The notes under the pieces are model-generated. The model saw only the letters and a program-made list of their open reading frames with translations. It was not told the DNA's origin and did no database searches. A DNA stretch of 64,000 nt, taken from contig CAYQQJ010000001.1 in assembly GCA_964419935.1 (NCBI GenBank), forward strand, positions 170,442 to 234,441, written 5' to 3'. Below, piece by piece: positions 1 through 6,358 of this stretch. A program made the position numbers and the translations under genes. The DNA is from CAYQQJ01 sp964419935 (lineage in GTDB: Bacteria > Pseudomonadota > Gammaproteobacteria > Pseudomonadales > Cellvibrionaceae). How positions within the stretch are numbered: the stretch's first letter is position 1; every line of letters begins with the position of its first letter.

Positions 1-371
1 TCTTTCCAGGAAACCTGGGGCAGGGCGAGCAGGCTCGGTAAAAAGTGAAATGGCACCGGCAGTGCGTGCATCCGAATCGTCACGGGGCGGGGCTCACCAA
101 CCAGTGTGATGAATTTGCCGGTTTGCCAGATCACTTGATTCCGAGTGCCGAGCCCGTCCAGGAGGTGCAACATGTTGTTGTATTCGGATAGCAGAATGTG
201 GGGGCCAATATCGACGATATCTCCCGTCTGCTCGTCTGTCCAGCTGCGGGCGCGACCGCCCAGCTGGTTGCTGCTTTCGAGCACGGTGACCGACAGCCCG
301 CTGCGGCACAGCTCCAGCCCGCAGGCGAGCCCTGCGATACCGCCGCCGATGATTAGCGTGTCTGTGTGCAT
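1..371 (-). CDS. FAD-dependent oxidoreductase, N-terminal part (runs off window)
   Basis: Only the first 123 codons are visible; the gene continues beyond base 1. The protein begins MHTDTLIIGGGIAGLACG, a Rossmann dinucleotide-binding start (GxGxxG), followed by VTVLESSNQLGGRA, the ribose-contacting Glu and GGR motif of the amine oxidase/phytoene desaturase superfamily, and then DIGPHIL, also typical of that superfamily. It therefore binds FAD and probably oxidises an amine, isoprenoid or related substrate. The substrate cannot be told from this part. A GNAT-like gene ends 10 bp upstream on the same strand, so the two are probably co-transcribed. Squalene/phytoene desaturase-like (HpnE) and generic amine oxidases are both possible. 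Confidence 0.8.
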   Translation of the reverse strand, partial: MHTDTLIIGGGIAGLACGLELCRSGLSVTVLESSNQLGGRARSWTDEQTGDIVDIGPHILLSEYNNMLHLLDGLGTRNQVIWQTGKFITLVGEPRPVTIRMHALPVPFHFLPSLLALPQVSWK

Positions 372-381
372 GCAGTATGTG

Positions 382-645
382 CTATCGCAGAAATTTGCCG
401 ACGTACCAGCAACTGGCGCTGATCTCGTAGTTTTGCTCCTTTGCCCAGCGCAAGCCGTGCCGCACCAGGGATTCAGCCAAACCCTTGCCCCGGAATTCAT
501 TGGGAACGTAGGTGTGGGTGAAATTGATTGCGCTGGGTTGTCTGCTGTCCGGCGATAGCCGGTAGTCCAGTACCGCGGGCTCACCGCCGGTACTCAGGAC
601 GAATCGCTGCCTCGCCGGGTCGTGTTCAATGGTTGGTGTCGTCAT
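382..645 (-). CDS. Small GNAT-like N-acetyltransferase (YjdJ/PF14542 type)
   Basis: An 87-residue protein matching the small COG2388 acetyltransferase-like family: a short beta strand region around VLDYRLSP, then INFTHTYVPNEFRGKGLAESLV, which contains the acetyl-CoA pyrophosphate-binding R-G-K-G loop and following helix. I chose the ATG at 645 rather than the longer frame opening at 699 because GGAG lies 7 bases upstream of it. Members of this family are about 90 to 100 residues and act on unknown small molecules or proteins. It precedes the FAD oxidoreductase by 10 bp in the same direction. The LexA-controlled radical SAM gene is divergent to it, so the two share about 145 bp of promoter region. 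Confidence 0.8.
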   Translation of the reverse strand: MTTPTIEHDPARQRFVLSTGGEPAVLDYRLSPDSRQPSAINFTHTYVPNEFRGKGLAESLVRHGLRWAKEQNYEISASCWYVGKFLR

Positions 646-756
646 GGCTAAACTCCGGAAACGATCGGTTTGGCAATTCGCCTGCAAGGTCTGGCCCAAC
701 TGCCTAAGGCCACCAGCGTAACAAAGGCTTTTCCTCGCAGCGCTTTTATTCTACCA

Positions 757-776
757 TACTGTTTTTATATACAGTT
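757..776 (+). promoter_or_regulatory. LexA (SOS) operator
   Basis: The sequence contains CTGT-N8-ACAG (759-774) with an all A/T spacer, flanked by TA on the left and TT on the right. This is a full match to the gammaproteobacterial LexA consensus. It lies 18 bp upstream of the radical SAM start, where a bound repressor would block transcription. The homologous gene of Pseudomonas aeruginosa (PA0069) is, to my knowledge, part of the LexA regulon. Confidence 0.85.
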
Positions 777-791
777 GTTGGCGGGCGGTGA

Positions 792-1952
792 GTGATGACG
801 GAAGAGAAACTACAATTGGACGCGTGGCAATCGAGACCATTGACGGCTCTCAAAGGGCGTGGTGCTGTGACCAATATTGAAGGACGTTTCGATTATCAGC
901 AAATTGAAGAATTTGATGATGGTTGGGCTTTAGAGAATGATGACTCCCTACCCGGCGTAAAAACACAAGTATCAGCTGAATACGCGAAAACTATCCTGAC
1001 ACGCAATGCCTCACCGGACATTCCCTTCAATGTTTCCCTGAATCCCTATCGCGGTTGTGAACATGGTTGCATCTACTGCTTTGCGCGCCCCACGCACAGT
1101 TACCTAGGGCTCTCGCCGGGGCTCGACTTTGAGAGCCGCATCTTCGCCAAGATGAACGCGGCGGATCTTCTGCGGCAGGAGCTGGCAAAAAAATCCTATC
1201 AACCCGAGCCGATTGCACTGGGAGTTAATACCGACGCCTACCAGCCCTGTGAACGTGAACTTCAACTGACCCGGCGCATACTGGAAACCCTGCATGCCTG
1301 TGAACACCCGGTGGCATTGATTACCAAAAGCTCGTTGATCGAACGGGACATTGGTTTGCTGGCGCCCATGGCAGCCAAAGGGCAAGCGCTGGTAACCGTG
1401 ACAATTACAACTCTGGACCATGCCATTGCCCGCACACTGGAGCCGCGTGCCACGGCGCCCAGTCGGCGGTTGCGCACCGTTCAAAAACTGAGCGAAGCAG
1501 GCATTCCCGTCGGAGTCAACGTTGCGCCGATTATTCCTTTCGTCACAGAGCAGGAGCTGGAACAGGTACTTGAAGCGGCCGCTGATGCCGGCGCGGTCAA
1601 CGCCGGGTACATCGTGTTGCGCCTGCCCTGGGAGGTGAACCCCCTGTTCCAGCAATGGTTGCAGGCGCACTTTCCGGAGCGTGCAGAACGGGTAATGAAT
1701 AGGGTGCGGGACATGCGTGGCGGTAAAGATTACGACGCTGACTTCAGCACACGCATGCGGGGTGATGGCGTATGGGCAGATCTGATTCGCCAACGTTTTG
1801 AAAAGGCAGTCAAACGCTACGGCTTGAACTCCCAGAGGACGCGATTTGGCACCCTCGACAGCACCCAATTCCGTCGTCCGGATTGGGTGCCGCCGGTGAG
1901 GGCAAAGCGCATTATCGAAGAGGAGCAGTTGGATCTATTCGGCAGCTGTTGA
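792..1952 (+). CDS. Radical SAM protein, PA0069 / SPL-like family, SOS-controlled
   Basis: A 386-residue radical SAM enzyme. Cysteines 89, 93 and 96 form the C-x3-C-x2-C motif (CEHGCIYC) that binds the [4Fe-4S] cluster and S-adenosylmethionine. The segment ALGVNTDAYQPCERE is typical of the PA0069/spore-photoproduct-lyase-like group (COG1533). The family reaction is not established; similarity to SPL and the SOS operator suggest a role in DNA damage. Start is either GTG 792 or ATG 795, adjacent codons. The perfect LexA box at 757-776 predicts induction by DNA damage. It stands alone: the next gene is convergent. Confidence 0.9.
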   Translation: MMTEEKLQLDAWQSRPLTALKGRGAVTNIEGRFDYQQIEEFDDGWALENDDSLPGVKTQVSAEYAKTILTRNASPDIPFNVSLNPYRGCEHGCIYCFARPTHSYLGLSPGLDFESRIFAKMNAADLLRQELAKKSYQPEPIALGVNTDAYQPCERELQLTRRILETLHACEHPVALITKSSLIERDIGLLAPMAAKGQALVTVTITTLDHAIARTLEPRATAPSRRLRTVQKLSEAGIPVGVNVAPIIPFVTEQELEQVLEAAADAGAVNAGYIVLRLPWEVNPLFQQWLQAHFPERAERVMNRVRDMRGGKDYDADFSTRMRGDGVWADLIRQRFEKAVKRYGLNSQRTRFGTLDSTQFRRPDWVPPVRAKRIIEEEQLDLFGSC

Positions 1953-2002
1953 TCGTTCGTAGTGACGTTCAACAGCTAGCCACTCTTCTTGGCAGTCTCC
2001 CA

Positions 2003-2302
2003 TCACGTTTTACCGGACATTTTGCTGGAGGTGTAAATGGAATAGACTGCTGCGATCCCGACGAGGGTGTAGATGATTCGCGACAAGGCGCTCATTTCGC
2101 CAAAGATCGCGGCAACCAAGTCAAAGCTGAACAAGCCGATCAGCCCCCAGTTGATGCCGCCGACAATGAGTAGCGCCATCGCGGCCCAGTCCAGGGCAGA
2201 CAGTTTACCTGCGGTGTTAGCGGTGCGTGCAGTGGTCGTTGAGTTAGAGCGCCGATCCAGAATATGCCTGCGTTCTGTAGGGTGTGTGTTTACAGTCGCC
2301 AT
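2003..2302 (-). CDS. DUF378 small membrane protein
   Basis: A 99-residue protein with a polar, Arg/Thr-rich N-terminus (about 40 residues) followed by two predicted membrane helices: ALDWAAMALLIVGGINWGLI and a second around IIYTLVGIAAVYSIYTSS. The INWGLIG signature between them is diagnostic for DUF378 (YuzA-like). The start at 2302 is supported by a strong GGAAGGAG Shine-Dalgarno 6 bases upstream; the longer open frame to 2368 is not needed. Most DUF378 proteins are about 70 residues, so the hydrophilic N-terminal tail is an extension. Function unknown. It is convergent with the radical SAM gene. Confidence 0.85.
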   Translation of the reverse strand: MATVNTHPTERRHILDRRSNSTTTARTANTAGKLSALDWAAMALLIVGGINWGLIGLFSFDLVAAIFGEMSALSRIIYTLVGIAAVYSIYTSSKMSGKT

Positions 2303-2480
2303 AAGTATCTCCTTCCAAAGGGTACTGAAGATGCCGGTGATTAACCTGCAGCTGTTTACACAGGTCACCCGACTCTACAGTAAAACGGTGCAACGCTTAT
2401 GCCGAGATAGGAGATTTGGAGCGATCGAGAGTCGTTTGGATATGCCGCTTAATATGGCGTTGTAGCTTCGATCCGTTTGT

Positions 2481-2576
2481 CATCAGGGATAGTCCTTTTG
2501 AAAACGCATAAACACGTCCATGTGGCTCCCCCGCGGCATCCCTGCCGCGAGGGTTTCAAAAGGACTATCCCTGATG
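2481..2576. repeat. Perfect 23-bp inverted repeat with nested hairpin
   Basis: Arms at 2481-2503 and 2554-2576 are exact reverse complements (CATCAGGGATAGTCC... and its mirror). The 50-bp interior holds a second stem, CGCGGCA-tccc-TGCCGCG, around 2532-2549. This is too long and too perfect for an ordinary terminator and has no T-run after it. It looks like a dispersed palindromic unit or a very small MITE; copies elsewhere are not visible in this window. Confidence 0.7.
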
Positions 2577-2704
2577 CCAAACTCTTTTCGCGTAATCGAT
2601 CAGGGTAATGTCTTCGACAAGAACACTACGCATAGACAGAAGTTTGCTGTGCAAGACTTAGCTACAGCCAGCGTCCACCCCTTATACTATGGGTGCCATA
2701 ATTT

Positions 2705-2732
2705 CTTTTCCCTTTTCCCTTTTCCCTTTTCC
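2705..2732. repeat. Heptamer tandem repeat (CTTTTCC)4
   Basis: Four exact 7-base units downstream of rnfE. The same unit recurs near 5.4-5.5, 13.4-13.6 and 14.3 kb, always between genes. Confidence 0.85.
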
Positions 2733-2763
2733 TTATGTTTCGCTTGCCGCTTATACACAACCC

Positions 2764-3480
2764 TCAAGCCACACTTCCCGTTGTGCGAACCCGTTTGGTG
2801 CCTGTTACCGTCTTTTCCTTTTGACGGGCGGCCTGCTTGCGAGCCCTGTCATCGATCACGTTTTTCAGGGCGATCAGACATCCGGCAACAAGGAAAGCGC
2901 CTGGTGGTAGTATTGCAATCAAGAAGCCGCGGTATTCACTGCCAAAAATATTGATTCGCCAATCCCGGGCCACGTCACCCAGCAGCAGGTCCATGTTGGC
3001 GAAGAGGGTGCCGCTGCCGATGATTTCACGAATAGCGCCGAGGGTGATCAGCATCAGCAAAAAGCCGAGGCCCATCATGAAGCCGTCTATTGCTGAGGGC
3101 AAAACTTTGTTCTTGCTGGCGAATGCATCGGCACGGCCGAGGATGACGCAGTTGGTGACAATAAGTGGGATAAAAATGCCCAGAATTTGGTATAGCTCGA
3201 AGGTGAATGCCTTCATCAAGAGCTCGGTGCAGGTCGTCAGGGAGGCGATGATCATAACAAACGCCGGCAGACGCACTGCATCACTGACGGCATTGCGTAT
3301 CAGCGACACTGAAATGTTCGAGCCAGTCAACACAAGCATAGTGGCCAGCCCCAATCCCAACGCGTTCACCACTGAACCCGTTACCGCGAGAAGAGGACAC
3401 AGGCCCAGCAGCTGAACCAGCGCAGGGTTGTTGTTCCACAGGCCGTTGGCGGTAATTTCTGAGTAATTGACACTGCTCAT
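2764..3480 (-). CDS. rnfE: Rnf/Rsx electron transport complex subunit E
   Basis: A 238-residue integral membrane protein. Six membrane segments are expected; NNPALVQLLGLCPLLAVT near the N-terminus and TNCVILGRADAFASKN in the middle are characteristic of RnfE/NqrD, including the Cys of each half that coordinates the intramembrane Fe-S centre. It ends in a basic tail (RKQAARQKEKTVTG). Last gene of the minus-strand operon; its start overlaps the rnfG stop by 4 bases (ATGA), implying translational coupling. The Rnf complex couples ferredoxin/NADH electron transfer to ion movement, or in enterics keeps SoxR reduced. Confidence 0.97.
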   Translation of the reverse strand: MSSVNYSEITANGLWNNNPALVQLLGLCPLLAVTGSVVNALGLGLATMLVLTGSNISVSLIRNAVSDAVRLPAFVMIIASLTTCTELLMKAFTFELYQILGIFIPLIVTNCVILGRADAFASKNKVLPSAIDGFMMGLGFLLMLITLGAIREIIGSGTLFANMDLLLGDVARDWRINIFGSEYRGFLIAILPPGAFLVAGCLIALKNVIDDRARKQAARQKEKTVTGTKRVRTTGSVA

Positions 3481-4217
3481 TGGTAATCGCCTTCAGTGTT
3501 GTCGTCGGTATTGTGTTTAGTGCTGGGAACCTTCTGTAAGCCCTCACTCGGCTGTTGGCCAGCGCCTGTTTCCGCGTTGGCTGGTTCACTGTTATTCATG
3601 CCTAACAGGGCTCCGCGATTTTCGGTGAACACAATCAGGGCTTTTTTAACTTGTTGTACTACCGCTCTAGGGGTGATGGTCGCACCGGTGAACTGGTCGA
3701 AGTCTCCGCCGTCTTTTTTAACCTGCCATCTATCCAGCTCCGGATTATCCAAGGACTTGCCATTGAAGTTCAGTATCCAGGAGCTCTTCGCCAGCTCGAG
3801 TCGATCGCCAAGACCAGGGGTTTCAGAATGACTGAGTACGCGCACGCCGGAGACGGAGCCATCGAGATTGATGCCAATAATCATCTTGATGTCACCGCTG
3901 TAACCGTCCGGGGCCACCGCGGGAAGAATCACCGCTTGGGCGACGCCATCCTGCTGCGCAATGTACAGCTCGCTGTCAGAGTCCAGGCCGAGCTCATCCC
4001 AAAACTCGGACGGAATGGGGCGGGTGGAGTTGAGCAAATCATTGTTGTGGCGATCCTCCGGTACGACTTCGAACAGGGCTTTCTGAGCGGCAGCTCTTTC
4101 CGCTTCCGCAATTTGCTGCTTGGTGCCCTGGTGAGTCATCGACAATACGCTGGCAGTGACCAGAGCGAAGCCGCCCAGAATCAGACTGTTTTTACTGATG
4201 GATTTACCCAGCATCAT
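3477..4217 (-). CDS. rnfG: Rnf/Rsx complex subunit G (flavinylated, FMN-binding)
   Basis: A 246-residue protein with one N-terminal membrane helix (residues about 10-27) and a periplasmic FMN-binding domain. TGAT at residues 177-180 is the S/TGAT flavinylation motif; Thr180 is the expected covalent FMN attachment site, preceded by the usual Asp/Phe context (GGDFDQF). HSETPGLGD (130-138) is another family signature. The C-terminus carries an unusual polar tail of about 45 residues rich in Asn, Glu, Thr and Asp. It is separated from rnfD by 63 bp and overlaps rnfE by 4 bp. Confidence 0.97.
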   Translation of the reverse strand: MMLGKSISKNSLILGGFALVTASVLSMTHQGTKQQIAEAERAAAQKALFEVVPEDRHNNDLLNSTRPIPSEFWDELGLDSDSELYIAQQDGVAQAVILPAVAPDGYSGDIKMIIGINLDGSVSGVRVLSHSETPGLGDRLELAKSSWILNFNGKSLDNPELDRWQVKKDGGDFDQFTGATITPRAVVQQVKKALIVFTENRGALLGMNNSEPANAETGAGQQPSEGLQKVPSTKHNTDDNTEGDYQ

Positions 4218-4280
4218 GTGTCTCGTCAGTCTTATGGAAAAAAATGTCGTGTAGAAACGTAGCCCGTAAAAAGACAGCCG

Positions 4281-5333
4281 TCATTGTGGCTCCTTTGCCG
4301 TCGCGCGGTTGGACTTTTTGTGACCATAGGTGCGCGGCAGGGTGTAGAAATCAATAAAAGGCGCGGCGAAATTCATCAGCAGAATGGCGAACGCGATACC
4401 GTCGGGATAGTTGCCCCAAACGCGAATAACGAAAATCAACAGCCCCGCGCCGGCACCAAAGATCAAGCGGCCTTTTTTGCTTACCGCAGAGGTAACCGGA
4501 TCCGTCAGGATGAAAAATGCCCCGAGCATGGTGCCACCGGATAACCATTGGAACAGTGGTGAACCGGCACTGGCGGAACTGCCACCGTCATAAAAAATGG
4601 CCGACAACACGCCGAGAACCACCAGCATGGCCACCGGTGCCTGCCAGCTGAACACGCGTTTGTACAGCAGGTAAGTCCCACCCAGCGCAAAGGCGACGTT
4701 TACCCACTCCCACCCAGCGCCAGCCCAGCGACCCGCCGCGAATACGGCTTGCTGTTGGTACAGGGAATCCAGCAAGAGCCCGGAATTCTGCTTGAGCACA
4801 TCGAGGGGTGTGGCACCGGTATAGGCATCCAGGCTGGCGCCCGAGAGTTTGATTTGCAACACGGATAACAATCCGGGCATATCATCGGTCGCGGTACTCG
4901 GCATTGCCCACTGACTCATTTCCAGAGGGAACGAAATCAGCAGAACCACATAGCCGACCATGGCCGGGTTGAATGGGTTGTATCCCATGCCGCCGTACAG
5001 CTGCTTGGCGACGATGATCGCGAAGAAGATGCCTACAACCACCAGCCACCACGGGCAGTAGGGCGGCAGAGCGAGGCCGAGTAGTACGGCAGTGACTAAA
5101 GCCGTACAGTCCTTTAGGAAGAAGCCAACCGGACGTTTGCGCAACCTCAATGCCAAGGCTTCGAAGCCAAGAGCCGCAACGCAAGCGAGAACCACATTGA
5201 ACAAGGTGCCCGGGCCGAAAAATACCGTGAGCGCCAGCAGGCCCGGCAAGGTTGCCAGCAGAACACTCTGCATAACGCCAGCCGTACTGGTGGCACCATG
5301 GGTGTGGGGCGAAGTTATTTTGATGAAAGGCAT
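4281..5333 (-). CDS. rnfD: Rnf/Rsx complex subunit D (flavinylated membrane protein)
   Basis: A 350-residue polytopic membrane subunit, homologous to NqrB. TGAT at residues 172-175 gives the covalent FMN site at Thr175. KQLYGGMGYNPFNPAMVGY (110-128) and FFILTDPVTSA near the C-terminus are family hallmarks. The start follows the segment SPHTHGA, typical of RnfD N-termini. Upstream there is a 178-bp gap containing inverted heptamer repeats rather than rnfC, because an mscS-like gene has been placed between rnfC and rnfD. The DGE half may therefore rely on read-through or its own promoter. Confidence 0.97.
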   Translation of the reverse strand: MPFIKITSPHTHGATSTAGVMQSVLLATLPGLLALTVFFGPGTLFNVVLACVAALGFEALALRLRKRPVGFFLKDCTALVTAVLLGLALPPYCPWWLVVVGIFFAIIVAKQLYGGMGYNPFNPAMVGYVVLLISFPLEMSQWAMPSTATDDMPGLLSVLQIKLSGASLDAYTGATPLDVLKQNSGLLLDSLYQQQAVFAAGRWAGAGWEWVNVAFALGGTYLLYKRVFSWQAPVAMLVVLGVLSAIFYDGGSSASAGSPLFQWLSGGTMLGAFFILTDPVTSAVSKKGRLIFGAGAGLLIFVIRVWGNYPDGIAFAILLMNFAAPFIDFYTLPRTYGHKKSNRATAKEPQ

Positions 5334-5384
5334 GGGGTTTGTATCGGCCTGTGGTTTTTGATGATTAGAGAATACAAAAACATA

Positions 5385-5511
5385 GGGAAAAGGGAAAAGT
5401 AAAATCGTACACCGCGGGCCAATATAAGCAATCGCCAGTCTGGGTGTTTGTTTTACTCATTTGTCTGGTCTACATTCTTTTCCCTTTTCCCTTTTCCCTT
5501 TTCCCTTTTCC
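5385..5511. repeat. Inverted heptamer arrays between mscS-like gene and rnfD
   Basis: GGGAAAAGGGAAAAG at 5385-5399 faces five CTTTTCC units at 5477-5511. The arms can pair into a 15-bp purine/pyrimidine stem. The longer array begins right at the stop codon of the mscS-like gene (5512). On the minus-strand transcript this is a hairpin inside the rnf operon. Confidence 0.8.
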
Positions 5512-6348
5512 CTATTTTTCGATTTTCTTTTCTTTTACATGAACATCCCTCTGTGGGAAGGGGATCGAAATACCGTTTTCATCGAAGCTGCGTTTGATGT
5601 TTTCTATCAGGTGCCAACGCAGAGGCCAATAGTCATCGGTGGCACACCAGGGGCGCACGATGAAGTTGACGCTGGACTCTGCGAGTTCATTAACGGCAAT
5701 GGTGGGAGCCGGGTCTTGAAGTACTCGTTCATCGGCGTCGAGGACCTGTTGAATCAGATCGCGAGTCTTGCGCATATCATCGTCATAACTGATACCGAAA
5801 ACCAGGTCGAGACGGCGGGTTGGGCGTGCAGAATAATTGGTAATGGAATCGCTATACATCTGGGAATTGGGCACCGTGATGACGCGGTTATCCGGGGAAC
5901 GCAGAATGGTGTTGAAGATGGTGACTTTTTCCACGGTACCTGCGGTGCCGCCTGCTTCAATATAGTGACCAACGGTGAAGGGCTTGAACGTTATCAACAT
6001 GACACCGGCGGCAAAGTTGGAGAGCGAATCTTTCAGAGCCAAGGCAACTGCCAGACCGGCTGCACCCAACAGGGCTAGTAGCGACGTGGTATTGAGGCCA
6101 AGCTGCTCGGCGGCAATCAATATGACGACGATGGTGAAGACAACCGACAGTACCGCACTCAGGAAGCCGCGCAAAGCCGCATCGAAACCGCGCAGGTTCA
6201 TCACCTTGTCAATAAATGTTACCAGCCGCCTCGCGATCCAGGTGCCGACGAGATAAATGAGTAACGCGACCACAAGGTTTTGCAGCAGGGGTAATAGGAC
6301 CTCCACCCAAGTGCCGTCGTCGATATATTGTCTTATGGTATCAATCAT
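5512..6348 (-). CDS. MscS-family small-conductance mechanosensitive channel
   Basis: A 278-residue protein, close in length to E. coli MscS (286). Order: two N-terminal membrane helices (residues about 20-40 and 60-85), the pore helix TM3 with alternating Gly/Ala (LLGAAGLAVALALKDSL), the beta domain (FTVGHYIEAGGTAGTV, then VPNSQMYSDSITNYS) and a cytoplasmic alpha/beta domain ending in a Lys/Glu tail. It opens under membrane tension and releases solutes. It starts 10 bp after the rnfC stop and is certainly in the same transcript. Its presence inside an rnf operon is unusual. Its stop codon abuts a heptamer repeat array. Confidence 0.95.
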   Translation of the reverse strand: MIDTIRQYIDDGTWVEVLLPLLQNLVVALLIYLVGTWIARRLVTFIDKVMNLRGFDAALRGFLSAVLSVVFTIVVILIAAEQLGLNTTSLLALLGAAGLAVALALKDSLSNFAAGVMLITFKPFTVGHYIEAGGTAGTVEKVTIFNTILRSPDNRVITVPNSQMYSDSITNYSARPTRRLDLVFGISYDDDMRKTRDLIQQVLDADERVLQDPAPTIAVNELAESSVNFIVRPWCATDDYWPLRWHLIENIKRSFDENGISIPFPQRDVHVKEKKIEK

Positions 6349-6358
6349 CAGTTTCTCC

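Larger units (their letters stand above)
2303..2763. other. Intergenic stretch, rnfE 3' side to DUF378 promoter
   Basis: No convincing gene. It contains the promoter region of the DUF378 gene, a 96-bp nested inverted repeat (2481-2576) and four copies of a CTTTTCC heptamer (2705-2732). In many gammaproteobacteria nth (endonuclease III) follows rnfE; it is absent here. Confidence 0.6.

Noticed and set aside
1104..1868. Long minus-strand open frame opposite the radical SAM gene
   Set aside because: It lies fully within the conserved radical SAM gene and its product is low-complexity and unlike any family I know.
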